Assembly (NCBI RefSeq): GCF_023065955.2
Contig: NW_026622875.1
Coordinates: forward strand, 9,216,501 to 9,280,500
Direction: 5' to 3'
Length of the DNA: 64,000 nucleotides
Source of the DNA: Ursus arctos
Taxonomy: Eukaryota > Chordata > Mammalia > Carnivora > Ursidae
Position 1 is the first letter of the stretch. The number at the start of each line of letters is the position of its first letter. Shown here piece by piece: positions 1-10,720 of this stretch. The translations under genes and the position numbers were made by a program. A model generated the notes under the pieces. It had not been told where the DNA came from. It did no database searches and was given only the letters and a program-made list of their open reading frames with translations.

Positions 1-124
1 GGATGGTCCTCAGAACTGTCTCCCAGACTCCATGACTTTGTTTGCCTAACCAGGACCGGCGGCTCACCCTCGCAGCTGCGCCTCCGGCCTGCCAGGCTCA
101 CGGTCTCATTCGCTCACTCCTTCT

Positions 125-505
125 CTCAGTCAGTCATCTCCTCATTTGTTCTACAAATATCTATTGAGCCCATCCTCCGGGTTAGGCATGGTTCTAGAGG
201 ATGGGAACACAGTGGAATAGGACAGAAAGGGCCCCAGCTCTGACAGCATCGCCCTGGAGAGAAGAGAGCCAGGAAACAAGACTTAGTTTTAAGTCTGAAG
301 AAGGTGCCAGAGGAGGTAATGTGGCAGGGACTGACCGGAGAATGGTGCAGCTTTAGACTGAGTAGTCAGGGAAGGCCCCTCTGAGGAGCATTTGATCAGA
401 GGCATTAAATGGGGAGAAGAAAACAGCCACTTAGCAGGAGGAGGTAAAGCACTGGAGGCAGAGTTGGATGCAAAAAATCTGTCCAAAATCCTTGTTTCTA
501 CAGGT
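125..505 (-). mobile_element. L2 LINE 3' fragment, antisense
   Basis: The sequence runs from an ACAAATATCTATTGAG-like start through a 'GGCATGGTTCTAGAGGATGGGA' type block into 'CAGGGAAGGCCCCTCTGAGGAG'. This is the reverse complement of the mammalian L2 3' end (tail, then the 'accttgtctgttcactgctgtatcc' type region). It is old and diverged, with no coding capacity left. The edges are approximate. Confidence 0.65.
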
Positions 506-554
506 TACAAAACAACATGTACAATGTGTGTGTGTGTTAAATGGAAGGCTGTTC

Positions 555-757
555 AGGACTCCTGGGTGGCTCAGTCAGTTAAGCGTCCAACTCTTGGTTT
601 CAGCTCAGGTCATGAGCTCAGGATCATGAGATCGAGCCCGGCATCAGGCTCCAGGCCAGGCGTGCAATCTGCTTGAGATTCTTGCTTTCTCCCTCTCCTT
701 TTGCCCCTCCCCCTCACTTGTGCACACGTGCTTGCACACTCTCTCTCAAAATAAAAG
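555..757 (+). mobile_element. Carnivore tRNA-derived SINE (SINEC)
   Basis: The head CCTGGGTGGCTCAGTCAGTT carries the Pol III A-box region. A B-box-like GATCGAGCCC, a CT-rich body and an AAATAAAA tail follow. The insertion is bracketed by a 13-bp target duplication, TGGAAGGCTGTTC, at 542-554 and 758-770. Body divergence marks it as an older copy. It encodes no protein and would have been mobilised by LINE-1 enzymes. Confidence 0.93.
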
Positions 758-769
758 TGGAAGGCTGTT

Positions 770-895
770 CCCAAAAATGTCAACAGTCATTTTCTGCATG
801 GCAAAAATATAGGCACCTTTTATTCTCTTCTTTATCTTTCTTGCTATTTCAAATTATTCTACAATTAACATTGTTTAGCTAATAAAAAAAAAAAG
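770..895 (+). repeat. Old unassigned interspersed repeat, copy A
   Basis: The stretch contains a TGTCAACAGTCATTTTCTG, then TTTTATTCTCTTC, then TTCTACAATTAACAT order of motifs. The same order recurs in two blocks at 36150-36600, and I remember it as a common mammalian interspersed repeat tail. I cannot assign a family name with confidence. Confidence 0.4.
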
Positions 896-1099
896 CTACT
901 CGAAAAAGTTCCATTTTAAGACCAACAACATATAATAAATTCAGAGTGCAAAGTGACCATTTTTTTCCATTTAGTAAACCTCACTTAGACTTTTTAAGAT
1001 TCAAAATCTGAGCTAATTCCAGACACATTGGACTGAAGTTTGTCTTGCTATGAAAATAATTATTTAGGAGCAAGAAAGTGGCCAGGCCACCGAAGGGCT

Positions 1100-2045
1100 T
1101 GAAACCAATAAAGCGGTCGAGCCCGCCTAGTTCAAGCTTGTCTAGGCCTCCCAGTCAAACGGCGTTTTATGGCTAGTGAGTGGCTGTCTACCTGCAGTCC
1201 TCGCAAAGAGCTCGGCTCCCTCTCTGCCCCCGCTCATCACCTACATCTGCGAACAGCGGCACCGAAATGCCATAAAAATGTTCTTCTGACTCAGTCTTTT
1301 ACCAGGTCCTGCTTCGGTCTCTGCCAGTTAGGGAACTGGTGAGCACTTTGGCCGTGTTTAGTAGCGGGCATGTGTCGGAAGCAACTCACAAGTCGTACGT
1401 GCCGTCTGATAAAGGCCCGACTGCTAAGCTCGTGGAGCAGAAACGTAACCCGCAGAAGAAACCATCCCTGCTTTCATGCAGGTCTGTGCGGTTAGCAGAC
1501 GCGGCAGCGACAGAGCGCAGGGCTGGGGGGGGGGGGGGGGGGGCTCTGGCAGCCGTGCGGGCGCCGGGAGTGGAGGGGACAAAGGAGGACGTCTGAGACT
1601 GTTTTCGCGGGGAGGACTGTAGATGAGCGCCAACCCTTCGGTGTGGCGCGATCGGGAAGGGTGCAGTCTGGGGCCACATCCGCATCTTCACCCACCTGGC
1701 AGTGCCTGAACCCCGCGAAAGGGCTGCGAGGGGCACCTGCATGTTGGAGGGTCCCACCGCAGCCACAGACTTGCGGTCCCCAAACTTGACTCATGCTTGT
1801 AGTCCTCTGCGGGCCTTCAAGGGGCGCGCGGGGCAGGATCGCTGCTCCCAGAGGCGACAGTCCAGCCAGCCCGGCTTGGAGCGCCAGAGTCTGGGTTCCT
1901 CCAGGGCTTCCGCAGGTGGCCCAGCCGGGTGTGGGAGCCTGGGCTTCGCGGGAGCAAAGCTGGCCGGGCCCCCCCTCAGCGACGCGCCCGGAAATGGGCC
2001 TCCGGGCGCCGAACGGCAGCCAGCACCCCGGCCTGCTGCTCTCCT
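1100..2045. promoter_or_regulatory. CpG island, candidate promoter
   Basis: CpG dinucleotides are frequent here (for example around 1159-1260, 1379-1410, 1500-1680 and most densely 1815-2025), while the flanks are AT-rich and CpG-poor. The block has no recognisable repeat apart from a G run at 1525-1543. Open frames on both strands cross it (for example 1702-2094 plus and 1386-1766 minus), but none resembles a known protein, and such frames are expected in GC-rich DNA. CpG islands usually mark promoters or orphan regulatory islands in mammals. Direction cannot be read, though a consensus-like splice donor downstream at 2389 would fit plus-strand transcription. Confidence 0.6.
1525..1543 (+). 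repeat. G19 homopolymer
   Basis: There is an uninterrupted run of 19 G residues inside the CpG block. Such runs can form G-quadruplexes, and their length is prone to variation and to sequencing error. Confidence 0.95.
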
Positions 2046-2384
2046 ACTGAATGAGAAAGTTTTCCAGCACAAAGCATTTTCTTTTCCTCCTTAACACATA
2101 CCGCTGTGTAATACATTATCTGTCTGAATGAATATTACTATTTTCCACATTCTTTGCCACGCACATAACCTCCACAACAGCAAAGGTACTTCTCTGTTTT
2201 GCTCACTCCTGTGCCCAAAACGGTTCCTAAAACAGCGCCTGACAGATTTTAGCGCCAAACCATTATTTTCTGAATGAACATTAGAGTTGTACCAAGAGAC
2301 TTCAGGCTTCTGCAGAGGGTGGGCCATCCTCTAGAAGAGAGGGCTCCCCATGGCATAAGAACCCGCAAGGCCTGTTAGATCAAG

Positions 2385-2394
2385 GAAGGTAAGT
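2385..2394 (+). other. Candidate 5' splice donor
   Basis: The sequence GGAAG|GTAAGT matches the mammalian donor consensus almost perfectly, with GT at 2389-2390. It lies about 340 bases downstream of the CpG block. A first noncoding exon ending here is possible. Consensus donors also occur by chance, and no acceptor can be paired with it. Confidence 0.25.
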
Positions 2395-3119
2395 CAGAAA
2401 GAAAGCAAGCCAGGAAAGGGAAAAAAAAGAAAAAAAAAGGAAAAATTGCAAACTTTTTCTCTATAATTTTTGTGTTTTTCTAAAAATCAATAGTTTTACA
2501 TGATGATTTTATTTTTAGAATAATGACTCGGGTACCTCAGCATTTACCTTTTATTACCCATCTTTCGTTCTCCCCAGATGGTTTCTAAAACTTGGGTAAT
2601 GGTTCGATTTTATTTTAAAAATACATAGTTCCAGATTAAAATTCCTGTACACTTGGGAAAAATATTACAGCCTCACTCTGAAATGAAATCTCAGCCTTGC
2701 ATTTCTGCCTCCTGGGGCATGCACAAAGACAGGAAAAAGAATTCCGTGCCTTCTTCCTGTGTGGCCTTCTGTGTATTGATCAGTTATAGAATTTCTTGGC
2801 CATGTCCTTGCCCTCTTAGCCGAGTCTGAGGTGTAGGACGCACGCAGGCCCTGCTGGGAAGTTGGATTTATTCTTATAGAGAAAGAAACTTCTTGGCCTT
2901 CTTACACAGAAGCATCAGGATAGAGGTGAGTAAGAGCCACTTTGAAAAGGTCTAGCTTCCCTGGATATGGAGATCCAAAATGGAAGGCCTGCTAAGTATT
3001 TCTTTGTTGAAAGGGAAATTCACATTTGCCAGAATTCAGAATACTTTTATCTATTTTTAGCTTTCCTTGCATAGGTTCACCACCCGTGTAAATCAAATCT
3101 ACGTTTGCACCTAATGGAT
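2395..3119. other. Unique noncoding stretch
   Basis: I see no gene or confident repeat. It is AT-rich with a short A/G tract at 2418-2442 and a second donor-like GAGGTGAGTAAG near 2922-2933. Confidence 0.5.
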
Positions 3120-3127
3120 GGGGTGAC

Positions 3128-3339
3128 TTTTTTTTTTTTTTTTTTTAAGATTTTATTCATTTATTTGACACAGAGACAGCCAGCCAGTGAGAGAGGGAAC
3201 ACAAGCAGGGGGAGTGGGAGAGGAAGAAGCAGGCTCCTAGCAGAGCAGGGAGCCCAATGCGGGGCTCGATCCCAGGACCCTGGGATCACGCCCTGAGCTG
3301 AAGGCAGATGCTTAACAACTGAGCCACCCAGGCGCCCCA
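3128..3339 (-). mobile_element. Carnivore tRNA-derived SINE (SINEC)
   Basis: Read on the minus strand, the head GCGCCTGGGTGGCTCAG lies at the right end and the poly-A tail appears as a T run at 3129-3146. The flanking target duplication GGGGTGAC is at 3120-3127 and 3340-3347. A GATCCCAGGACCCTGGGATC palindrome is present in the body. Confidence 0.93.
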
Positions 3340-3347
3340 GGGGTGAC

Positions 3348-4860
3348 AGTTTTGATGAGCAGAGGGCCTAGGAGGCAAATGATCTATCTAATCTCACAGC
3401 TGCAGGGCACATTTGTTAACTATTAACTTCTAAGGAAAACCCTGGACGGGTTTCTACATGCTGTCACGTCCCATTTACAACTGGACTATGAGCTAGAAAC
3501 CATTTCCTTCATTTCTCATACGATAGCATAAGTAAATAACTATGATCTAATATTTGGAAATCTGGCACTTCCTTCTTCTCCTTCCCAAGCCAACACCTTC
3601 TCCAGCAACTGACTTTACATTCCCATATTCATATTTTACCTTAGGGACAAACACTGGTCTGTTCATTGTGTAAAAAAAAAAAATTTAAAAATTTTTTAAA
3701 AAGTTTCCTTGGTAAGGAATACATCTTTCGAAACCTACAAATGAGTATCGTGGTCATAAGCTTTCCAGAGCTTTCCAGAGACGTGCTCCAGATGACTTTA
3801 GAACAGAGCTCTCAATAGGTTATTTCTTTATAAGTATGTAACCTTCTAAAACAATCACTGAAAACATGATAATGCTCAGACATTCATTCCCTTAAGTGAT
3901 TTGCCAAGCTGAACTTTGAATTCAAGAGTTCACTAGGTTTGTCACTGTAATAAGATAGATCAGTAAAGAAAACGAGTGATGAAGAGAAGTATTATTTTTA
4001 ATATGTTGGTTTCTATAGCTATTTATGTATCACTACCTCTGTCCATGAAATAATTTCGCTCATAGATTACAGAATTACCAAATTACCTACTTTGAATGTC
4101 AAATAAATACAACTTTAATTCCTTCATAATATTAGTTATTTGTTGGATCAACAAGTTATTTTGCTCTTAAGTAAATAAATTAAATAATCCAGTCAAATGA
4201 TATTAAAAACTATAATGGAAATGAGAAAAGCATATTTAGGAATTTTAAGATTCATAAGGGTACTTCCTAAAGTCAGAAATCATGTCTTTAGATTCTTGGA
4301 TTAGCACTTACATTAAAACCCAAATCTTACTGTAATACACAGCATTACATGGGGAAAAACAGCAAACAAGAACATTTACTTATAGTAGCAATTGGCAACA
4401 TGCCAACACTACACTCGGTCTTTTTACTCTTTCACTATTTATATGCCTGTAAGCTCTCATCATGGAAACAAAAAGCCAGGAAACAAAACCATATAAAAAT
4501 GGTTTTCTCAATTATACAAGGTCTTCGGAGTCCAGGTCTACGAAGGCCTCTGAATAGCTGTGAAATGATAGAATATTTGTCTCTAATGTGAAATGTTTTT
4601 CTCCCAAATTTTCCCTTCTTTGTGAGCACCATCACGCATAGGGTTACTCATACAACCCTGCTTACTCTTACCCTGCTCTCCCTCACTGCCCCCCATCCGG
4701 TCCATCAGCAAGTACTTTGTTTGTAGATACAAAATAGGTCTTGGAGCCATGCATTTCTCTCTCTCTCTCCTGCCCCTGCCTGGCCCATCCTTGTCATTTC
4801 TAGTACAGACTGCAGTAAGGGCCTCAACTTTTCTTCACCAATCCATTCTCCACCCAGCAG
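3348..4860. other. Unique AT-rich stretch
   Basis: No gene is supported. The stretch includes an A/T block at 3671-3707, a perfect tandem decamer CTTTCCAGAG at 3761-3770 and 3771-3780, and a short CT run near 4756-4769. Open frames at 4349-4591 (plus) and 4435-4635 (minus) overlap each other and resemble no protein I know. Confidence 0.5.
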
Positions 4861-4869
4861 AGAAGTGAT

Positions 4870-5070
4870 GATTTTGTCTTTTATTTATTTTAGAGCGAGA
4901 GAGAGAGTGTTCTAGTGGAGGGGGAAGCAGAGGGAGAGGGAGACTCTCAAGCAGACCGCATGCTGAGCACAGAGCCCGATGCCAGGGCTCGATCTCACAA
5001 CCCCAAGATCATGACCTGAGCTGAAACCAAGAGTGGGCTGCTTAACCAAGTAAGCTACTCAGGCGCCCCG
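4870..5070 (-). mobile_element. Older SINEC copy of a tandem pair
   Basis: This is a diverged minus-strand copy ending in CTCAGGCGCCCC, with the tail as TTTTATTTATTTTA. It shares the target AGAAGTGAT with the neighbouring copy: the motif stands at 4861-4869, 5071-5079 and again at 5296-5304. The body has lost much of the standard wording, so it is the older insertion of the two. Confidence 0.92.
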
Positions 5071-5079
5071 AGAAGTGAT

Positions 5080-5295
5080 CGTTTTATTTATTTATTTATT
5101 TATTTAAAGATTTTTTATTTATTTATTTGACAGAGATAGAGACAGCCAGCGAGAGAGGGAACACAAGCAGGGGAGTGGGAGAGGAAGAAGCAGGCTCATA
5201 GCAGAGGAGCCTGATGTGGGGCTCGATCCCATAACGCCGGGATCACGCCCTGAGCCGAAGGCAGACGCTTAACCGCTGTGCCACCCAGGCGCCCC
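5080..5295 (-). mobile_element. Young SINEC copy of a tandem pair
   Basis: This is a minus-strand SINE with a clean (TTTA)n tail at 5084-5105 and a well-preserved head CTGTGCCACCCAGGCGCCCC. It is almost identical to the copy at 22361-22570, so both belong to a recent subfamily. It sits between the second and third copies of AGAAGTGAT. Confidence 0.95.
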
Positions 5296-5899
5296 AGAAG
5301 TGATCATTTTAAAACTGAAGTCAACTCATGTCACATCCATGCTTTGAAGCCTTCACTTGGGGACATACAGGTAAAGATGGCAGCTTAAAACATACTCTCT
5401 CCCAATCTATAGGAAGGTGATTTTAAAAAGACATAAACCCAAAAAGGTAGGGAAAGAAGGAAAGGAAGCCACAACGATAAAACACTGAATGCTCGGAAGT
5501 TGGGAAAGTGTGAGAAGGGACAACAGTTTTGAGAAAGAGGTCTCCTAAGCTGGTGGGGGAAGGCCGAGAAACCTCCTGTTACAATTGTACAAAGCTATTT
5601 AAGAAGTCTCTCCCCTACGCTCTGTGATGGGGCAGCTGTTCTCTCTCCCACCCAGTCCCTTCAGGAGGCTTATCTCTAGGAGGGATGACATGTGGGGTCC
5701 CTGGATGCGGGAGCACCACGCACAGCTGAGGGCAAGGGTACAACACAGAACACGAGGGGAAATGAAAGCACACAATGTATGGTTAGGCCTCCCAGTCCTC
5801 TTTCTCAGGCCTTCACTCTCCAGAAAGAAACTGGAAAAACTTATGGGGGAATGTGACCAGTCAAGAAGAAAGACCTAAAGCCACTAACATTAGGATTCT

Positions 5900-5900
<1 letters not shown>

Positions 5901-5934
<34 letters not shown>
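5901..5934 (+). repeat. (AC)17 microsatellite
   Basis: A perfect dinucleotide run of 34 bases, within the old L1 fragment. Length variation between individuals is likely. Confidence 0.97.
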
Positions 5935-5936
<2 letters not shown>

Positions 5937-6301
5937 AACTCAACCACATCACCTTTGGTGTGATCTGCTTGGAGTTAACAAGCCCCACCCACATGCTCCA
6001 AGTTTCCAATCAGCTTTTAGGGCATCCACTCTAAAATGTGAACAGACAACAAAAGCTAACCACCTACCTAATGAAAGACTAATAAGAAAGAGACAAATTT
6101 TAAAAGGGGATGGGGGGAGACTATTTGAAGAAACAGAACTATGTAGCGAGAAAACCAGAAAAATCTCACTAGCAGCTTTATAGATAGAAGAGAAAGAAGA
6201 ATAGGATTTTTTTTTTAAAGGAACATATAGAGAACAAAAATGAGCTCTGTAAATTAAAAACAGGATAGGAGAAAATAAAAGCTCAATAAAAATTTGATGA
6301 T

Positions 6302-6501
6302 GGGGTGCCTGGGTGGCTCAGTCAGTTAAGCATCCGCCTTCGGTTCAGGTCTCACGATCCCGGAGCCCCGTAAGCCCCGTGTCAGGCTCCCTGCTCAGTG
6401 GGGAGTCTGTCTCTGTCTCTCTCTGCCTGTTGTTCCTCCTGCTTGTGTTCTCTAGTCCCTCTCGCTCTCTCAAATAAATTAAATCTTTAAAACAAATTTT
6501 T
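6302..6501 (+). mobile_element. Carnivore tRNA-derived SINE (SINEC)
   Basis: The plus-strand head GGTGCCTGGGTGGCTCAG lies at the left and AAATAAATTAAATCTTTAAAA forms the tail. The target duplication TTTGATGAT is at 6293-6301 and 6502-6510. It interrupts the ancient L1. Confidence 0.93.
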
Positions 6502-6840
6502 TTTGATGATAAAATTGAGGGCATCTCCCAGAAAGCTAAAAGGACAAATAGATGCTAAATAGGAGAAAAGAAGATAGAATGTTGAACAGGTCAGGAGTCC
6601 TCACATTTCAATTATAAGACTTCTAGAAAGAGAGAAGAGAAAATGTAAAACAAAGGGAGAAATCAACAATAGAATAATTTAAGAAAACTTCCAGGAAAAA
6701 GGACAAGAGAGCTCAGACTGAAAGGGCCCACAGCATGCCCAACACAACAGATGAAAATCGATTTGTACCACGCTACACGCAGTATGAAACCTCACCTCAG
6801 TTTACTAGGACCAAGGAGTAGACCGTAAAAGCTTCTAGAA

Positions 6841-6915
6841 AGAAAATAAAGAAAAAAGGAAAGGAAAAGGGGAAAGAGGGGGAAAAGGGGAAAAAAGGAA
6901 AAGGAAAAAGGACGA
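6841..6915 (+). repeat. Polypurine tract, (GGAAAA)-like
   Basis: About 70 bases of almost pure A and G with irregular GGAAAA and GGGGAAA units. It appears to be an expansion inside the L1 fragment. Homopurine mirror-like tracts can adopt triplex structures. Confidence 0.8.
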
Positions 6916-7396
6916 AGAATCAATATAGCTCTGGACAGTTCGGCAGTAACTCTAGAAGGTGGAGACAACAGGGCACTGCCTTCAAAATTCTGAAGGCAAA
7001 GGATTTTTGACCCAGAAATCCATACTGCCAAATTATCAAGCAAGTGGGAAGATAGAACAAAGATCCATCTGGACAGGTGAAATCTCAGTAACTTGATTTC
7101 CCATGAACCCTTTTCCAGAAAACTATTGGAAGGTCTGCCCCAACAAAAGGAGGGTTAAAACCAACAAACACATGGGCTGAAGGAACCAGTCCAGCAGAGG
7201 TGGGAGGGGAGGAATGAGGGCAGGCTGTAGGTACAGAGGCCAACCCCATAGGAACAGCTCAGAAGAATCCAGGAGAGCCTTCTTCAAGAATGTGAATGGG
7301 TATTTTGAGAGAATATTTCAACAACTAAAGAGGTATTTGAGGTTGAGTAAAGGAAACATACAGGGGAAATAATGCTTCATTTAAATAGTAAGGTAA

Positions 7397-7545
7397 GGGG
7401 TGCCTGGCTCCCTTGGCTCAGTCAGTTAAGCATTTGACAGGTCATGATCTCAGGGTTGTGAGATCGAGCTCTATGTTAGGCTCCAAACTCAGGAGTCTGC
7501 TTGAGATTTTCTCTCTCCCCCTCTCTCTGCCCTTCCCCCCCACTA
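7397..7545 (+). mobile_element. Diverged or truncated SINEC
   Basis: The head GGGGTGCCTGGCTCCCTTGG carries a small duplication or insertion. AGTCAGTTAAGCATTTGACAG then lacks part of the usual body before GGTCATGATCTCAGGG. There is no clear A-rich tail and no convincing target duplication. Confidence 0.85.
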
Positions 7546-7689
7546 AAAAATACTAATTACCTTTTTTTTGAAAAAGATTAATTAATTTCAGGAAAAGCAA
7601 AAGACTGTACAGGAAAAGAGAATGTGATTACAAGTAACCACAGCTGAGTCACAGATAGTGTTTGCATAGTCTTAACAATAGAAGTGCTG

Positions 7690-7904
7690 GGGCACCTGGG
7701 TGGCTCAGTCAGTTAAACGCCTGCCTTCAGCTCAGGTCATGATCCCAGGGTCCTGGGATCGAGCCCCACATCCAGCTCCTGGCTCAACAGGGAGTCTGCT
7801 TCTCCCTCTACCCCTCCATCCCACCCCCTCTTGTGCTCTCTCACTCATTCACTTTCTTTCTCCCAAATAAACAAAACCTTTAAAACAAAACAAAACAAAA
7901 CCAC
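7690..7904 (+). mobile_element. Carnivore tRNA-derived SINE (SINEC)
   Basis: The head GGGCACCTGGGTGGCTCAG is followed by the standard body and an AAACAAAACAAAACAAAACC tail. The flanks AAGTGCTG (7682-7689) and AAGCGCTG (7905-7912) look like a target duplication with one later change. Confidence 0.93.
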
Positions 7905-8339
7905 AAGCGCTGAGTATTGCTGTTATCAAACTGGAAAGAAATCTGTATCAGGAGGGTAGGAAAGGTGCACCTGTGTCCAGGGCAGGAGGAAAAAAGAAAG
8001 CTATAATACCCCCAAATACCAGAGACCATCAACACAAGGAAACGCGAACCCATCTGTGTAGCAGGAGAAAGCAGTTAGGTCCCACGGAGGTGGAGAGAGG
8101 CAGAGACACGCCGCTGGGCCTCCCAGCGGACCTGCAGGACTCCAGTATGCAGACACCATTTCAACCCAGACTTTCGCGTTAAAGCAAATCTTGTGACAGA
8201 TTACATGAAGATCGCGCAACCACAGAAGTCCTGCGTTCCAGAGAACACGTTCTGAAGGACTGCTGCCCACAATCCTTCTTGATCTCATCATGCCATGTGT
8301 GTGCTTCACAGTACGCGGTGTGCTGGTTTATTTGAATGC

Positions 8340-8480
8340 TGACTTGTTTGTTGTCTACCTTTTGCTCTCCTGTGTAGACAAGTCAGGCTCCTGGTCTTTA
8401 TCACTCTAGGCCCAATGCCACTGTAGATTACACATGGTGAGCCCTCAGTAAGTCCTGAGAAATGCAGGAATAAATGCACA
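8340..8480 (+). mobile_element. L2 LINE 3' end fragment
   Basis: The order CTGGTCTTTATCACTC, then GCCACTGTAGATTACACATGG, then GAGCCCTCAGTAAG matches the L2 terminus (a 'cagcacatagtaggtgctcaataaat' type ending). It is short and old. Confidence 0.5.
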
Positions 8481-8484
8481 CCTG

Positions 8485-10035
8485 GCCCTAAATACGATGA
8501 AATGGCAGTGCCACGAAGAATCTTAAAACCTCATGGAAGGGACGTCATGAAGCTCGCGCCTAATCTCCAATTTTGCGAGTACCCAGACGCAGGCCACTGA
8601 CTTCCAGGCCAGTGCTTTCCCAGGACACAAGCCTGCCTCCAGTGTGTCTGCTCTTAGACAGATGAACGTGTAGTAATTACAATATTCCACCAGGTCGGAC
8701 ATCACAAAATAAAGTATGCATACTCAAATCTTGATAAGTTGCAAAAGAAAAAGAAAAAAAAAAACCTTTTTCCCCTTTCCCTCACCCCAAGTTCCCTTCC
8801 CTAGGCCTACTAGCAGGGGCACAAAAATCTGTTACGAGCTCTGTGTTAAAGCATGCTACTGCTTTCTAGGAACTGTTTGGGTTTTGCTTTCTGGATGTCA
8901 GGCTTGAATAATAAGAAACAGGCCTGTGATCTTCTATTTACAAGGGGAATGTTCGGTACAATGCCTGAAACATAATTAAGTCCTCCATAAACATGCATTA
9001 ACTGTTGAATGGAATGTTTTCCTAGGTTACACCAACTATCACATTTTTGGACATCAGATTCCTCGTACATAAGCAGATTGTGTTTCAAACTCACTAAGTT
9101 ATAGAGTGCAGGGTTGGCAATATCCCGCCACCCGAATGAAACCCTCTGGGCACAGACCAGCTAACAAGGAAACCTGGGATTACATCACTGTCAAATGGGA
9201 TCATCTTCGCTACACGTCTGCTTTCCTCCGTGGTCTCTCCTGCATACCCACCCACATATCCCTTTATATCATACCTCCAATGCCTTCCTGCTTTCTTCAC
9301 CCCATCTTCCTGTCAAATGAGGGGACTATCTTACATCACTTTGCTCCTCCGCTGATGACATTTCAGGATGAGTAAGTTCTGTCCTTTCCATTAACTCAGC
9401 CAACATAATCCTGCCAGGTCTTTTATCTCTGACCATAGAAAGAAAATTAATCTTGTTCCTCATTAAACAGGGGTTCGAGCCTCTCCTTCAAAGAGTTTGT
9501 GTCCAGGGCTGCGCCCCCTGGGAGCCTTCCCCACAGAAGAGGGGAAGAGTGGCTGTTGGGTCCAGCCCAGGGCCCTCTCCCTGAACTCCGGGCTGGCGCA
9601 GCACCTGACTGCCCGCTGCGGTTCCGGTGGGCTGCGGAACCTACTGGTTTAAGTTTCATGAAAGACTCCAACAGAGGGCAATGTGAAGAGGACAGAGGCG
9701 CTCTCCCCACTTCCCATCTCCTGACTTAGCCCATCTATGCCGACTTCTGGTAGGACAGGACAGAACCCAGAAAATGCAGGCTACAGAGAAGAGGGTAGGA
9801 ACAGCAGATGCTACATGAAGGCCAACCAACCAGGTTTGTTTACAACCACACATGAGACACTTCTGGAAGCTTCCAGAAATGCTGGAGAACGTTACAGTGA
9901 GGAGGTGGCAATACCATCACCTGCTGTGGTCGCGTTCAAAGCACATCACAGGGCAAAGGACAAGAGATGTATGGCTCTCTGAATCACAAGGTTTTAGCCA
10001 CCTACCGCCTCCTAACCGGCACTGGTGTCTTTTCT
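8485..10035. other. Mostly unique stretch
   Basis: No gene is supported. A weak L2-tail-like string, CAATGCCTGAAACATAATTA, lies near 8959-8978. The block 9470-9650 is locally GC-rich with several CpGs. Frames at 9447-9710 (minus) and 9499-9729 (plus) overlap there and resemble nothing known. Confidence 0.45.
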
Positions 10036-10039
10036 CCTA

Positions 10040-10160
10040 TCCCTGTCCCCGGAGGACTGTGCAGCACCCGAGGGCAGGGTAAGCCCGCCTTCTCACAAGC
10101 TCAGGGGCTGCCCAGGGGCTGGTGCTCAATACAGACGGAGGAATGGGCTAACGAATGAAC
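10040..10160 (+). mobile_element. L2 LINE 3' end fragment
   Basis: GGACTGTGCAGCACCCGAGG, followed by GGGGCTGGTGCTCAATAC and an AATGGGCTAACGAATGAAC tail, resembles the diverged L2 terminus ending in TGAATGAATGA. Confidence 0.5.
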
Positions 10161-10581
10161 AGAGGAACCGGATCAAACCACCGTGGTATGAGAAATTATT
10201 GTACAAAACTAAGGGAGAGGAGATTTCTGATGCTTAACTTCAGTTTACGCAATAAGAAGGTCAGTGTAACGCTGTGTCCCTCCAGGTCTCTGCCCCCTCT
10301 TCCAGGTCTCTAGGAGGCTGCTGCTCAGTGGACGGTTGATTCCCATGTCGGTGGCTGACTTGGTGTGTCTTTTAGACCTTTAACCATTGACATGACAGAA
10401 GGGCTGGAGGGCAAAGCCTTGTCTAAGCAGGAAAGCTTTGTTCAAGCAGGTACTTCCTTACACTCAGCTTGCTGACAGAGCAGGGATGGCGTCCGGGAAG
10501 GGTGCTGCTGGGTAGGGGTTAAGAACTGACCCCCAGGCCTGTTAATGGAGGCCCTGCTCACAATGCATAAAGAGAAGAATC

Positions 10582-10720
10582 CTCTGGTGTCAGAGTGACT
10601 GGGGTTCATGACAAGCATTTCTATTTACTAAATGCATGTCCAGAAGCAAATCTCTTCGCTTCTCTGGGTCCTTTTCCTCCCTTCCTAAAGTTGGATACTG
10701 CCCACCTTCCCTACCTCACC
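10582..10720 (+). mobile_element. MIR SINE fragment
   Basis: CTGGTGTCAGAGTGACTGGG, then TTTCTATTTACTAAATGCATG, then GCAAATCTCTTCGCTTCTCTG follow the MIR consensus order (description of trait, 'cttactagctgtgtgacc', 'aagttacttaacctctctg'). An ancient tRNA-derived SINE. Confidence 0.65.

Larger units (their letters stand above)
5365..7396 (+). mobile_element. Ancient LINE-1 fragment, ORF1-type region
   Basis: The stretch at 6660-7140 follows the remembered wording of old mammalian L1 ORF1 DNA: AACTTCCAGGAAAAAGGAC, GCCTTCAAAATTCTGAAGG, then a 'gacccagaaatccatactgccaaattatcaagcaag' type block. These correspond to the C-terminal part of the RNA-binding ORF1 protein. The frame is fully broken. The upstream part (5365-6600) is purine-rich and probably the same element, with less certainty. 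A CA microsatellite and one SINE have inserted. Sequence after 7550 may be a continuation. Confidence 0.6.

Noticed and set aside
1386..2094. Overlapping frames of 85-130 codons in the CpG block
   Set aside because: GC-rich DNA lacks stop codons by chance. Peptides on both strands are proline/arginine-rich and match nothing known.
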